The notes: generated from the letters alone by a model not told the origin. A stretch of DNA of 64,000 nucleotides from an uncultured Alphaproteobacteria bacterium (GCA_944390195.1 CALXOZ010000003.1:124001-188000), one strand, 5' to 3'. Numbered from the stretch's first letter, positions 28,238 through 38,537 are shown. Program-made: numbers and translations.

Positions 28238-29102
28238 TAGCTTTTTTTTGTTTTTTATAAAAAAATATGTTTTTTGAGTATTAGGAAGATTTCTTTTAAG
28301 AAAAATCAATTTTTAGTTTTTTTATTTTTTTTGGTTATTACTATAATTGAAATATGGAAGATTCTTGTCTTGATGTTTTTTCATGTGTGTGAATGGTAAA
28401 TAAAGTTAAATCAATTAAATTAAATGCTGTTAAACGTTCCGAGAACAAACGGGTAACAAAATTTAAAGTATCAAATGAATGTCTTTTTATCATAACAAAC
28501 AATGGATTTTCAAAATTAACGATTCGTCGAAAAGAGGAGGCGTTGTTTAAATGTCTAAAATTTTTTAAAGCTTTGTTAGCGCGGCATGCAATAAAAACGC
28601 TGAAATGAGCAAATTGTTCACTTCGTCGCATAAAATTAAAGATGTTTTGATTTTGAATCGTTTAACTAACCTTTTCTTTTAAACTGATATCCAATTTCAA
28701 AGATTATCTGAACGTTATCAATGGCGTATCTGATTTAATGGTGAAAGTTTTTGGAAAAGCCAGAAAATATTCTATTTACGTTTACAGTGTCGCGTCTTTG
28801 TTTTTGAGAGTGTATCTCAAGGTTTTAGATTACTTTAGATACCGTTATTTCCAAACAAATTGTTTTGTAAAAGTTTATAATTCAGGAATTTTATAAAGTT
28901 TTTTCACAATCATAATCATTGATCAGAATTCTTTAGCTCTATAATCCGAAGTGAAGAATTGGATTACCGTTTATCGGCTTTGAAGATATGTGCCATTCTT
29001 GAATTACAAAGCAACTATTCCCCACATTTAAAAGAAATAGGGGAGAGGAAAAAACATTTTTGGGTAAGGAAACAAAAAGAATATCATCTGTATAAAGTGT
29101 TG
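28238..29102. other. Gene-poor AT-rich intergenic region
   Basis: About 860 bases between the tRNA-Leu promoter and the end of parE. A plus-strand frame at 28393-28608 encodes 71 lysine-rich residues (starting MVNKVKSIKL) but lacks a good ribosome binding site; it overlaps a 96-residue minus-strand frame. Another plus frame from 28959 runs into parE. None is convincing, though the 71-residue one could be a small basic protein or a gene remnant. Confidence 0.4.
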
Positions 29103-31097
29103 TCAGATATCCAAATCGTCAACAAACTTTGCATGTTCCTGAATGTATTGAAAGCGTAATTCAGGCTTTGTTCCCATCAATTGTTCCACCAGATCTGCAG
29201 TGATTTGAGATTCATGCTGATCTTCCTCGCTACGTTGATCCGGTATCATAACACGCAACAGCAACCGTTTTTCAGGAGACATAGTCGTTTCTTTCAATTG
29301 TGACGGAGGCATTTCTCCCAACCCTTTGAAACGGCTGATTTCTATTTTTTGGGCGTTTTTAAATTCTTTTTTGATTATTTTGTCTTTGTCATTATCGTCG
29401 ATGGCATAAAAAACTTTTCCGCCGTAAGATAAACGGTACAGGGGAGGGACAGCTAAATAAAGGTGCCCTTTTTGTATGAGCCGCGGCATTTCTTTATAAA
29501 AAAACGTCATTAACAAAGAAGCAATGTGGGCGCCGTCGACATCGGCATCTGTCATAATGATGATTTTTTCATAACGAAGCGTGTTTTCGTCATAATGATC
29601 TCGGCGACCGCATCCAAGAGCTTCCGTAATGTTGTTGATTTCTTCGTTAGCCAAAATTTTTTCCGCCGAAGCACTGGCGACGTTTAAAATTTTCCCTCTT
29701 ATCGGTAGGATTGCTTGTGTTTCGCGATTTCTGGCTTGTTTTGCCGAACCTCCTGCGGAATCCCCTTCAACAATGAATATTTCCGTTCCATGGGAAGAAG
29801 TTCTGGAACAATCTGCCAACTTCCCCGGTAAACGCAAACGTTTCGTTGCCGAAGCACGTGCGGTTTCAATTTGTTTCTTTTTACGTTGACGTTCGGCGGA
29901 ACGTTCCAGCACATGATTGAGCAAAGCGGTAGCCGTTTTTATATCTCCGGACAACCAATGGTCGAATTGATCTTTTATTGCTGTGTCAACCAGACGGGAA
30001 GCTTCCGGAGATCCCAATTTTTCTTTGGTTTGTCCTTGGAATTGAGGATCTTTCATGAAAAGGGATAACATAATACCGGCGGAACCGATAACATCTTCAG
30101 TTGTTATCTCTGATCCCTTTTTATTGCCGACCATTTCTGCGTAATTGCGAAGGCTGCGGGTTAAAGCCGTCTTTAGACCGGTTTCATGGGTACCCCCTTG
30201 AGGTGTGTTGATGGTGTTGCAAAAAGAACTCATAAAACCAGCATCACCATCTTGCAACCATGTGATTGCCCATTCAATATGTCCACGTTCGGCAGCTAAC
30301 TCCGCGCGCCCGGAAAAAGGCTTTGGAGTAACGGTATTTTCATCTTTCAAACGATATTTTAAAAAATCCTCCAATCCGTTGGGGTATTTTAAGGTTTCCT
30401 GTACAGGGGTCTTGTCTTCTCCGGAAAGTAAGACGGGATCGCATTTCCAACGAACTTCCACCCCTTTAAACAAAAAGGCTTTCGATCGAGCCATACGGAA
30501 CAAGACGCTTGGTTTAAAACGTAAACGTTCTCCGAAAATCTCTGTGTCCGGCTTGAAAATGACCGTTGTTCCTCTGCGGTTTGAAACTGCGCCGATTTTT
30601 TGTAACTCTGTCGTTGGTTTTCCGCGTGAATATTCTTGCCTCCAAGCGCATTTATCTCTAGCGACCTCAACCGTCATCACAGACGACAAGGCATTGACTA
30701 CCGCCATGCCAACACCATGTAATCCACCTGAAACCGTATAGGCTTTCCCGCTGAACTTTCCGCCCGAATGCAAAGAAGTCATAATGACTTCCAGTGCCGA
30801 TTTTTCAGGATACTTCGGGTGGGGATCCACCGGAATTCCTCTGCCATTGTCTTTGATGCGCAAAGAACCGTCCGCCATCATTTCCATTTCTATGACGCTG
30901 GCATATCCGGCAACGGCTTCATCCATGGCGTTGTCCAATATTTCCGCCGCCAAATGATGGAATGATGTTTCGTCCGTTCCGCCTATATACATGCCGGGAC
31001 GGCGACGAACAGGTTCAAGCCCTTCCAAAATTTCAATATCTTTTGCGGAATACTCATTAACGGTTTTTACGACGGTTTTATTAAATAGGTCAGACAT
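29103..31097 (-). CDS. parE: DNA topoisomerase IV subunit B
   Basis: A GyrB/ParE ATPase subunit of 664 residues. The N-terminal ATPase domain has LEPVRRRPGMYIGG, EILDNAMDEAVAG and GGLHGVGMAVVNALS; the TOPRIM domain has FIVEGDSAGGSAKQARNRE and TDADVDGAHI. The sequence SAKDIEILEGLEPVRRRPGMY and the lack of the GyrB-specific insert fit alphaproteobacterial ParE. With ParC it unlinks daughter chromosomes. It follows the DUF2207 gene by 8 bases on the minus strand. Confidence 0.93.
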   Translation of the reverse strand: MSDLFNKTVVKTVNEYSAKDIEILEGLEPVRRRPGMYIGGTDETSFHHLAAEILDNAMDEAVAGYASVIEMEMMADGSLRIKDNGRGIPVDPHPKYPEKSALEVIMTSLHSGGKFSGKAYTVSGGLHGVGMAVVNALSSVMTVEVARDKCAWRQEYSRGKPTTELQKIGAVSNRRGTTVIFKPDTEIFGERLRFKPSVLFRMARSKAFLFKGVEVRWKCDPVLLSGEDKTPVQETLKYPNGLEDFLKYRLKDENTVTPKPFSGRAELAAERGHIEWAITWLQDGDAGFMSSFCNTINTPQGGTHETGLKTALTRSLRNYAEMVGNKKGSEITTEDVIGSAGIMLSLFMKDPQFQGQTKEKLGSPEASRLVDTAIKDQFDHWLSGDIKTATALLNHVLERSAERQRKKKQIETARASATKRLRLPGKLADCSRTSSHGTEIFIVEGDSAGGSAKQARNRETQAILPIRGKILNVASASAEKILANEEINNITEALGCGRRDHYDENTLRYEKIIIMTDADVDGAHIASLLMTFFYKEMPRLIQKGHLYLAVPPLYRLSYGGKVFYAIDDNDKDKIIKKEFKNAQKIEISRFKGLGEMPPSQLKETTMSPEKRLLLRVMIPDQRSEEDQHESQITADLVEQLMGTKPELRFQYIQEHAKFVDDLDI

Positions 31098-31105
31098 GTG
31101 TATTT

Positions 31106-33445
31106 TTATTCATTCCTGTTTTTTTGAGGAGCTGTTTTAAGGCGGGAAATGCGAGTATTGTTTTTTGATACATCTTCTTGAGGGAAAACATTGAAAAATC
31201 GAGTATACAATTCATCAATGAATGTATCGGTGAAATGCAGTTTACCTCTGTACCAATCCGGTTTCAACTGATTTTCTTTTCGGGAAAAAACAGCAAATCG
31301 ATGTGTCCACTGTTGTTGCACTTCTAAAGCAACGGCGAAGGGAAGATGTTTGTTATATAAATCTTTTATTTTTTGTTCGGCGTGGCGCATGACCTTTAAC
31401 AAGGTGTCGTCTTGTGAGCAAAGATAAAGGCGGTACCCGTCCAAGTTTTCGAGAATGGATTTGCCAAGAACGGACGGAGTCCTGAACAGCGTTTTAAATA
31501 CGCCGATGCAAATTAATAAAGCGAAAAAGAAAAATGCTGTGAAAAATGTCGTTTGCAAAGCATAATAAACAAACAAGGCGAGTAAAAGACAAAAACAGAA
31601 AAAAAACGGAACAAACAGCTTGATAAAGTTCTTTTTCTTTTCTTCAAAGGGGAGTGGGGTCTTTAACAGGGCGTGAATTTTTTCATAAATTGCTGTGCAA
31701 GGAATTAATAGAGCAATGCAACAGCAAGATGTAAAAAATGTCGTAAGAGGAAACAAGGACATTGAAGTAATAGCGGTGATGGCAACAACAGCCATTAAGA
31801 TGCCGAACAAAAAATAGCTTTGGGGAAAGACGGTGAACTTTTTGTGATACTCTTTTATTAATCCTTTTCGGACATCGTTCATTATTCGTGTTAATTTTAA
31901 AAAGTTTTTGCGGGTCAAGCTGAAAGAGGTTTCCTCTTTTGTAAATAATTTTTTTGCAATTTGTCTTTGCAGAGAAGTCAAACCTGTTTCTTTATCCGTA
32001 TTTTTAACCAGAATTAAACTGTCCGTATCGTCTTGTTCGAAAGAAATGAAATTTTTACATGCCATATCTAATAGGATGATGAAAAGCGTTTTCGGAGTTA
32101 TTTCTTTTTGCAAAGCGTAATTTAAAACAGCGGCGGTTAGGTTGTTTTTTTGTAATGGAGCCGGTTTTGTTAAGTTCTGTCCTTGATTTTTTTTCAGTCC
32201 GAAGAAAGTTCCCAGATAATAGGAAAGGACGAATAAAAAGGCAACGAAAGCGGCAAAAGCGGTGCCGTGTTCAATGATAAAGCGGTCGATTTTACCATTT
32301 TGAAAAAAGGGCGTACTGTTCTTTTCCGACCAATTTGTCAATATTGTCAGGCTTTCATGCGGTGCCAAAGGAAAGGTGAGGACGAAAGACAGATTGTTTT
32401 CTTTGTCTTTTGTAATTCTGTAATTATGCCCGTAACCGTTTGGACCGCTGGTTAACGCCGCTTGTGAATATAAAGTCGATTGCGGTGGAAAAATAACGAT
32501 GGCTCCGGCTCGTGTAACGGGAATATCCCAATGTGAACCGGTAACGTTCCAAATTAATTCTTTGAAATCGGGAACATCCGCTTCGCGGGAGTTGTTTTTG
32601 AATTCCGCAATTTTATTTGAAAACAAATAGGTGACACGAAACAAATGCACACCTGATGATAAAGGTTTTTCAGAATGCAAGTCGATCTTGATCCCGTCAA
32701 AAGTCGGTTTCAATTTCGGAGTTATTGTTTTGTTGTCGATCGAAGCTTCCAAAACGGTCAGGTTTGTTCTGTAATTTTTGCCCGTACGGTCGTTATGGTA
32801 TTTGGGAAAGTAACGTTCGATGCCGACAAAATCCGTTTCCGAAGGTTCAACGACGCGTTCAATCGTTTCCGTTACTTTGACGAAACCGTTGTTTAAAATT
32901 TCAATGCGGCTGAAAAAATACGGGATATGTTTTAAGAAAGGGACTTCTATAAAGGTGTTTGGCGGAATGAAAGCCGCTGTTTTTTCCCCCTTGTAGTCAA
33001 GTGAATAAAAACGGGGGGACTGTTGTATTGAAGATTGAGAAAACCAATCCGGTTCTCTTGTCCTGTCGGAAAAGACGGGAACGGCAGAAGAGGATTGTCG
33101 GGATTGCCCTAACAATCGTTTGCGCGCTTTTTCCAAAGTACGTTGAATAAAATTGGAGGATTTGTTTTTTACCGTACCGTTTATTTCCGGTTTTTTACCG
33201 CTTGAGTGGGTGTTGTCAAAAAAAACCAGAGTGCCTTTTGCTTCCAGAATGTCGGAAAGCTGAGGAACTTTATAAGGATCCTGACCGTCATCCTTGTCAA
33301 AGGAATCCAAAATTTTCACCAATTCCGCATTGATGGTCAAATCAGCTTCTTGGGCGGCGAGGCAAGATGAATTGTCTGAGAAAAAAGCCCCCCAAAAAGC
33401 TATCAGAAATAAAAAAAATTCATAAACGGACAGTTCCTTTGTCAT
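31106..33445 (-). CDS. DUF2207 membrane protein
   Basis: The 779-residue product has an N-terminal hydrophobic signal (residues 8-32). Its extracytoplasmic region contains the DUF2207 pattern: SRIEILNNGFVKVTETIERV, GIERYFPKYHNDR, and a later HLFRVTYLFSN. A membrane helix at about 395-415, two helix pairs near 545-590 and 605-650, and a cytoplasmic end follow. The family's function is unknown to me. It sits between ridA-like and parE genes with gaps of 12 and 8 bases, suggesting one operon. Confidence 0.85.
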   Translation of the reverse strand: MTKELSVYEFFLFLIAFWGAFFSDNSSCLAAQEADLTINAELVKILDSFDKDDGQDPYKVPQLSDILEAKGTLVFFDNTHSSGKKPEINGTVKNKSSNFIQRTLEKARKRLLGQSRQSSSAVPVFSDRTREPDWFSQSSIQQSPRFYSLDYKGEKTAAFIPPNTFIEVPFLKHIPYFFSRIEILNNGFVKVTETIERVVEPSETDFVGIERYFPKYHNDRTGKNYRTNLTVLEASIDNKTITPKLKPTFDGIKIDLHSEKPLSSGVHLFRVTYLFSNKIAEFKNNSREADVPDFKELIWNVTGSHWDIPVTRAGAIVIFPPQSTLYSQAALTSGPNGYGHNYRITKDKENNLSFVLTFPLAPHESLTILTNWSEKNSTPFFQNGKIDRFIIEHGTAFAAFVAFLFVLSYYLGTFFGLKKNQGQNLTKPAPLQKNNLTAAVLNYALQKEITPKTLFIILLDMACKNFISFEQDDTDSLILVKNTDKETGLTSLQRQIAKKLFTKEETSFSLTRKNFLKLTRIMNDVRKGLIKEYHKKFTVFPQSYFLFGILMAVVAITAITSMSLFPLTTFFTSCCCIALLIPCTAIYEKIHALLKTPLPFEEKKKNFIKLFVPFFFCFCLLLALFVYYALQTTFFTAFFFFALLICIGVFKTLFRTPSVLGKSILENLDGYRLYLCSQDDTLLKVMRHAEQKIKDLYNKHLPFAVALEVQQQWTHRFAVFSRKENQLKPDWYRGKLHFTDTFIDELYTRFFNVFPQEDVSKNNTRISRLKTAPQKNRNE

Positions 33446-33457
33446 GTTCTGTTTCGT

Positions 33458-33943
33458 TTAAAGGTCAAGTTCGAAAATACCGGAAACTTCGACGGCGGCT
33501 CCCAAAGGTAAAGAGGCGACACCGTAAGCCACTCTGGAATGCTTGCCGGCTTCTCCGAAGACCTCCACCATTAAATCAGAGGCGCCATTGATGACTTTCG
33601 GATGGTCTTTGAAATCGGATGTGGCACTGACCAACCCTTCGATTTTTAAGGTCTTTTTTATCAAACTCAGTCCTTTCCCCGGTGCCAAGGTATCACAAGC
33701 GTTTTTTAACTGGGCTAATATGTTGATAGCGCATTGACGTGCGGCAACGGCTCCTTGTTGTGTTGTAACGTCCAGTCCTAAATGTCCGCTGTGAACCAGT
33801 GTGCCGTTTTCTGTCGGCAGTTGACCGGAAACGTAAACGGTTTTACCGCAAACAGTCCAGCCGACATAATTGGCAACAGGAGCAGATACGGCGGGTAAGG
33901 TGATTTCCATCTGAGCCAATTTTTGTTCAGGGGTAACAGACAT
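33458..33943 (-). CDS. RidA-family protein (YjgF/YER057c/UK114)
   Basis: A 161-residue member of the RidA superfamily, longer than archetypal RidA, starting MSVTPEQKLAQMEI. Family blocks seen are VYVSGQLP, QCAINILAQLKNA and HSRVAYGVASLPLGAAVEV, in which the arginine used by RidA to bind the carboxylate is retained. RidA itself hydrolyses reactive enamine/imine intermediates; longer subfamilies may have other substrates, so the exact role is open. Confidence 0.88.
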   Translation of the reverse strand: MSVTPEQKLAQMEITLPAVSAPVANYVGWTVCGKTVYVSGQLPTENGTLVHSGHLGLDVTTQQGAVAARQCAINILAQLKNACDTLAPGKGLSLIKKTLKIEGLVSATSDFKDHPKVINGASDLMVEVFGEAGKHSRVAYGVASLPLGAAVEVSGIFELDL

Positions 33944-34098
33944 CGTTCAACTCTCCTTTCGCATAAGTTCGCATAAGAATGACAATTGTTTAGATTTTTA
34001 ACTGATTTATAAAACGGACGCAATATTTTAAAACTTTAAACACTTAAAAAGTTAGTGTATAGAAAAGGATCAATTGTTTTTTTTATAAGGAAACCGTT

Positions 34099-35340
34099 AT
34101 GACGACAATATCTCTGGATAAAGATAAAATTAAAATTTTGTTATTGGAAGATTTGCATGCAAATGCCGAAAACTATTTCAGAAGTCATGGCTATAACAAT
34201 TTGGTGATATTGAAAAACGCTTTGGATAACGAAGAGTTGAAGAAAAAAATAGCCGACGTTCATATGATCGGCATCCGTTCCAGGACGAAACTGACGGCGG
34301 ATGTTTTCGAGGCGGCCAAAAAGTTGATGGCGGTCGGTTGTTTTTGTATCGGAACGAACCAAGTTGATTTGAATGCGGCTAAAGCGCATGGAATTCCTGT
34401 TTTTAATGCGCCGTATTCCAATACGCGTTCCGTTGCGGAATTGGTGATCGGTGAAATCGTTATGTTAATGCGCGGTATTCCCCAACGCAATTTTGCGGCG
34501 CATGAAGGAATATGGCTGAAAAATGCAAAAGGTGCGATGGAAGTGCGTGGCAAAGTGTTGGGCATTGTCGGTTACGGTCATATCGGAACGCAAGTTTCGA
34601 TTTTGGCGGAAGCCATGGGAATGCAAGTGCGTTATTTCGATATTGTTGATAAGTTGGCATTAGGGAACGCCCAAGCATGTTCCTCTTTGTCGGAATTGTT
34701 AAGTGTTTCCGATGTTGTCAGCCTGCATGTTCCTCAAACGCCGCAAACGGATAACATGTTTTCTCATGCCGAATTCTTTGCCATGAAAAAAGGGGCTTTT
34801 TTCATTAATGCCGCGCGGGGCAGTGTCGTTGACATAGACGCATTGAAAATAGCGTTGGATCAAGAACAGCTCGCCGGTGCCGCTATTGACGTTTTTCCCA
34901 AAGAACCGGCGGATAAATCCGAAGAATTCATTTCTCCGTTAAGGGAAAAGGCTAATGTCATTTTAACACCGCATATCGGCGGGTCGACATTGGAAGCTCA
35001 AGCGAATATCGGTTTGGAAGTCGCTGAACGGTTGGTGAAATATTCTGACAACGGATCGACTTTGGGGGCGGTTAATTGCGTCGAAGTTTCTTTGCCAGTC
35101 CAAGAAAGCGGGAAAATAACACGTTTTATGCATATTCATAAAAACGTTCCCGGCGTTTTAAGCGCAATCAACGGTGTTTTTTCAAAGCATGGCTTGAACA
35201 TCAGCGGACAATATTTGCGTACGGACGGAGAATATGCTTATGTCGTCGTCGATGTCGACGGTCATTTGGAAAATGCTCCCGAGCTTCAAAAGGAATTGGA
35301 AGAAATTTCCGGTACGTTGAAAGTTCGTTATTTGTTCTAG
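34099..35340 (+). CDS. serA: D-3-phosphoglycerate dehydrogenase
   Basis: SerA starts serine synthesis by oxidising 3-phosphoglycerate with NAD. The 413-residue protein has a Rossmann motif GIVGYGHIGTQV, catalytic residues in NAARGSVVD (Arg), FPKEPADKS (Glu) and LTPHIGGST (His), and a C-terminal ACT domain beginning NVPGVLSAINGVFS, as in the E. coli short form that serine inhibits. AAGGAAAC precedes the start. Feedback inhibition is inferred from the ACT domain. Confidence 0.95.
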   Translation: MTTISLDKDKIKILLLEDLHANAENYFRSHGYNNLVILKNALDNEELKKKIADVHMIGIRSRTKLTADVFEAAKKLMAVGCFCIGTNQVDLNAAKAHGIPVFNAPYSNTRSVAELVIGEIVMLMRGIPQRNFAAHEGIWLKNAKGAMEVRGKVLGIVGYGHIGTQVSILAEAMGMQVRYFDIVDKLALGNAQACSSLSELLSVSDVVSLHVPQTPQTDNMFSHAEFFAMKKGAFFINAARGSVVDIDALKIALDQEQLAGAAIDVFPKEPADKSEEFISPLREKANVILTPHIGGSTLEAQANIGLEVAERLVKYSDNGSTLGAVNCVEVSLPVQESGKITRFMHIHKNVPGVLSAINGVFSKHGLNISGQYLRTDGEYAYVVVDVDGHLENAPELQKELEEISGTLKVRYLF

Positions 35341-35441
35341 GGTGTCGTTTTCTTCTTTGCTTTTCAAAAATAATATAGATAATATAAATAAAGCAAATCA
35401 GAATCAGGCAAATATAACGGTTGTAAAAGGGGGATTTCAGA

Positions 35442-36716
35442 ATGGACGAAGTGAATTTGATTGCAGCAAGAAAAGACACTCTTGCTTTGGTCTTGGCGGG
35501 CGGAAAAGGTTCGCGTCTGAAAAATTTAACGGAGTTGCAAGCTAAACCCGCCGTTCATTTCGGCGGAAAATTCAGGATTATAGATTTCCCTTTGTCAAAC
35601 TGTATCAATTCCGGCATACGCAGAATATGCGTTTTGACACAATATAAAGCGCACAGTTTGATTAAACACATCCAACAAGGGTGGAGCTTTTTACAGCCTG
35701 AATTGAACGAATTTGTTGAAATCTGGCCGGCGCAACAGCAAACTTCCGATGAAGTCTGGTATCAAGGAACCGCAGATGCCGTTTATCAAAATCTGGATAC
35801 GATCAGGGCTCATGCGCCAAAGTACATCCTGATCTTGGCAGGCGATCACATCTATAAACAGGATTATTCGAAAATGCTCAAACAGCATATCGAATCCGGT
35901 GCAAAAGCAACGGTTTCCTGTATCGAAGTCCCTGTCGAAAAAGCCCATGAATTCGGTATCTTGGATGCCGATGCCGAAGGAAACGTTATCCGTTTCGTCG
36001 AAAAACCGAAAAACCCTCCGGTCATTCCGGGAAAACCGGACAGGTCTTTTGCAAGTATGGGGATCTACATCTTTAACGCCGATTTCTTAATCGAATTGTT
36101 GGGAAAAGATGCTCAAGATAAAAATTCCTCTCATGATTTCGGAAAAGATATCCTGCCTTCCTTGGTCGGAAAAGTGAAAATGATTGCTCACCGGTTCCAA
36201 AACAGTTGTGTCTTCAATAAAACTGATGAAGCTTATTGGCGTGATGTCGGAACCTTGGATGCTTATTGGGAAGCCAATCTGGACTTGACAAATGTCGTTC
36301 CGGATCTCGATCTGTATGATTCCCGTTGGCCGATCTGGACGTTCCAAGAACAGCATCCCGCCGCAAAATTCGTCTTTGAAAGCGATTTGAGAACGGGTAT
36401 GGCTGTTAAATCCTTGGTTTCTGCAGGCTGTATCATCTCCGGAGGCATCGTGCGACATTCTTTGTTGTTCTCTGCCGTTCGCGTCCATTCTTTTACCTTG
36501 ATTGAAGATTCTGTCATCTTGCCGAATTGTGTCATCAATCGTCATGCACGGATTAAAAAAGCTGTCTTATCTCAAGGTTGTGTTATCCCGCGCGGCTTAG
36601 TCATCGGAGAAAATTTACAAGAAGATGCCAAATATTTCTATGTTTCTGAAAAAGGTGTCGTTTTGGTAACTCCGACTATGTTGAGCAAATTGCCGCCTGT
36701 TCCGGAATTGTCGTAA
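35442..36716 (+). CDS. glgC: Glucose-1-phosphate adenylyltransferase
   Basis: GlgC makes ADP-glucose, the committed step of bacterial glycogen synthesis. The 424-residue protein shows the nucleotide loop LVLAGGKGSRLKNLTE, PAVHFGGKFRIIDFPLSNC, the catalytic GDHIYKQDY, and YWRDVGTLDAYWEANLDL, then a left-handed beta-helix end. No other glycogen gene is in the window. A strong hairpin terminator follows. Confidence 0.96.
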   Translation: MDEVNLIAARKDTLALVLAGGKGSRLKNLTELQAKPAVHFGGKFRIIDFPLSNCINSGIRRICVLTQYKAHSLIKHIQQGWSFLQPELNEFVEIWPAQQQTSDEVWYQGTADAVYQNLDTIRAHAPKYILILAGDHIYKQDYSKMLKQHIESGAKATVSCIEVPVEKAHEFGILDADAEGNVIRFVEKPKNPPVIPGKPDRSFASMGIYIFNADFLIELLGKDAQDKNSSHDFGKDILPSLVGKVKMIAHRFQNSCVFNKTDEAYWRDVGTLDAYWEANLDLTNVVPDLDLYDSRWPIWTFQEQHPAAKFVFESDLRTGMAVKSLVSAGCIISGGIVRHSLLFSAVRVHSFTLIEDSVILPNCVINRHARIKKAVLSQGCVIPRGLVIGENLQEDAKYFYVSEKGVVLVTPTMLSKLPPVPELS

Positions 36717-36723
36717 AAAAAAC

Positions 36724-36753
36724 AAAGGCAGAATTTTATTTCTGCCTTTTCTC
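36724..36753 (+). terminator. Rho-independent terminator after glgC
   Basis: A perfect 10-base stem AAAGGCAGAA / TTCTGCCTTT with a 6-base loop and a T-rich tail, 8 bases after the glgC stop. Confidence 0.85.
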
Positions 36754-36772
36754 TTGTTTAAAAGGAAGCCGT

Positions 36773-37486
36773 ATGTTTTTTATTTCCGGACGTATCGCCT
36801 TGATAAGGCGTTACATTAATTTGTTTCTTTTTTTAATAAAATGGCCTGTAGCATTTGCAATGCTGTTGGTTGTTCCTGCCGCATTGCAAGCTTTCTATCA
36901 TTATTATGAAATCAGAAATCAATTGATTTGGCATAATCTGATTTATTTTTCCATCGGTTTGGCTTTTTTCGCCGCTGTGCGGACATTCTTTATCTTACGC
37001 CACGGGGTCGCCGAAACAATGGAACATGAAATGACCCATATTTTATTCGCTTTGGCAACACTGCATCCTGTCAGCAGAATGGATGTTCATGATTCAGGAG
37101 GCGGATCAATGACTTTTTCCGGAGACGGAAATTGGTTGATTGCCATTGCTCCTTATTTCTTCCCGTTGACGGCTTTTACAATGATGTTTTTCACCATAGC
37201 CATCAATCAGATTATTGGTTACACCCCGAATTGGGTCTTTGTCGCGTTAGGGGTTGCTGTATGCTATAATTTATTTGCTTTCGCTGAACAATTTCACCCT
37301 CGGCAAACCGATTTTAAGGCCGCCGGTTATTTGTTTACGCTTTGTTTCGTTCCAGGAGCAAATTGCCTTACATTTGGAACAATTGTTGCTTTCGTTGAAA
37401 GAGGGTATAGCGGTATTTTCTTTTTTTATCGTTTGATTTTATACTATGCCCGTCAAGACTTTAATGTGTTGTTAGAGTATATATGA
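36773..37486 (+). CDS. Membrane protein with HExxH motif, M50-like
   Basis: The 237-residue protein is mostly hydrophobic, with roughly five membrane segments. A HExxH zinc-type motif, HEMTH, is at residues 85-89, just before a hydrophobic stretch and SRMDVHDSGGGSMTFSGDG. This layout resembles M50 intramembrane peptidases, whose HExxH lies in a helix near the membrane, but I see no clear second M50 motif. Activity is therefore only a proposal. AAAGGAAG precedes the start. Confidence 0.6.
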   Translation: MFFISGRIALIRRYINLFLFLIKWPVAFAMLLVVPAALQAFYHYYEIRNQLIWHNLIYFSIGLAFFAAVRTFFILRHGVAETMEHEMTHILFALATLHPVSRMDVHDSGGGSMTFSGDGNWLIAIAPYFFPLTAFTMMFFTIAINQIIGYTPNWVFVALGVAVCYNLFAFAEQFHPRQTDFKAAGYLFTLCFVPGANCLTFGTIVAFVERGYSGIFFFYRLILYYARQDFNVLLEYI

Positions 37487-37487
37487 T

Positions 37488-38321
37488 TTAGACTGTTAAA
37501 GTCATATTGACTTTTGCAGCAAAAACCCTTTCGTCTTGTTTTTGCGCTTCAATCTCAATTTGTCGCATGATCGTGTCGGTATGGATGGGGGCATGGTGAA
37601 ACAGCGCCGTTCTTTTGACATGAGCCGCTTTTGTTAACAAAACGGCTTGTTGCCATGTGGAATGCCCCCATCCTTGAAAAAGGGTATATTCTTCTGGAGT
37701 ATACATTGCGTCGAATATCATCAAATCGCAATTGCTTACAAAGTCAACCAGCCCTTCGATCCCTGTATCCGGATGATGTTCGTAATCCGAAATGTAAGCG
37801 ATCGATTTTCCTTGGTAATTTAAGCGATAACCTGTCGCGCCGTTGGGGTGAAAAAGAGCATGCGTTTGAACGACGGCTTCACCGTTGAAAAGTTCGAAGC
37901 TGTCAGGAATGCAAAAATCATTGAAATGCAGGATTGATGGAATCATATGCATGGGGAGCGGAAAAAAAGGACCGGACATTAACAGGGTGAATATTTCCTT
38001 GACTTTTTGTCCGTTCGGCAATTCACAGGCGTGAATGTTTATATTGGATGTTTTTTTAAAAGCCGGATAAAAAAAAGGAAAACCGCAAATATGATCCCAA
38101 TGTGTGTGCGAAATCAATAATGTTATGTCTGTGATTTTCCGGTTGACGAGGCTGAGACCTAAAGACCGTAACCCAGAACCGGCATCCAAAATAACAATTT
38201 TCCCATCAAGATTAATTTCAACACAAGAAGTTTCTCCACCATAGATCGTATGTTCCGTCGAACAACACGGAATACTTCCTCGTACCCCCCAAAAAGTAAC
38301 GTTAACAGGCATGACCCGCAA
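37488..38321 (-). CDS. MBL-fold metallohydrolase (phosphodiesterase-like)
   Basis: A 277-residue metallo-beta-lactamase-fold protein beginning with VTFWGVRGSIPC, typical of a group of cyclic-nucleotide-phosphodiesterase-like members. Metal ligands are in SHTHWDHICG, ALFHPNGATG and YISDYEHHPD, with a late HHAPIHTDT. No signal peptide is evident, so it is likely cytoplasmic. The substrate is unknown. It starts with ATG; an upstream in-frame region is absent. Confidence 0.85.
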   Translation of the reverse strand: MRVMPVNVTFWGVRGSIPCCSTEHTIYGGETSCVEINLDGKIVILDAGSGLRSLGLSLVNRKITDITLLISHTHWDHICGFPFFYPAFKKTSNINIHACELPNGQKVKEIFTLLMSGPFFPLPMHMIPSILHFNDFCIPDSFELFNGEAVVQTHALFHPNGATGYRLNYQGKSIAYISDYEHHPDTGIEGLVDFVSNCDLMIFDAMYTPEEYTLFQGWGHSTWQQAVLLTKAAHVKRTALFHHAPIHTDTIMRQIEIEAQKQDERVFAAKVNMTLTV

Positions 38322-38537
38322 TCCTTTTTTCCACCCGTTTTTTTATAACACCCCCATAGTGTATTCATCTGTGAGGAATGGCATTAATGTTCTTGTAACC
38401 AAACGAGAAAAGTTTATATTATAATAATTGTAAAGTAAAAATAAAACGGTGAAAAATCTGAAAATTCTTTACATTGCTTTTTTTTTGCTTTTTATGTACT
38501 CTGATTGTGCGTTTTAATAAAATCTGAAGGGGATAAA

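Noticed and set aside
28005-28260. Two open frames of 64 codons over the tRNA-Leu gene
   Set aside because: They are the well-known spurious readings of a tRNA gene and its antisense; the tRNA itself is clear.
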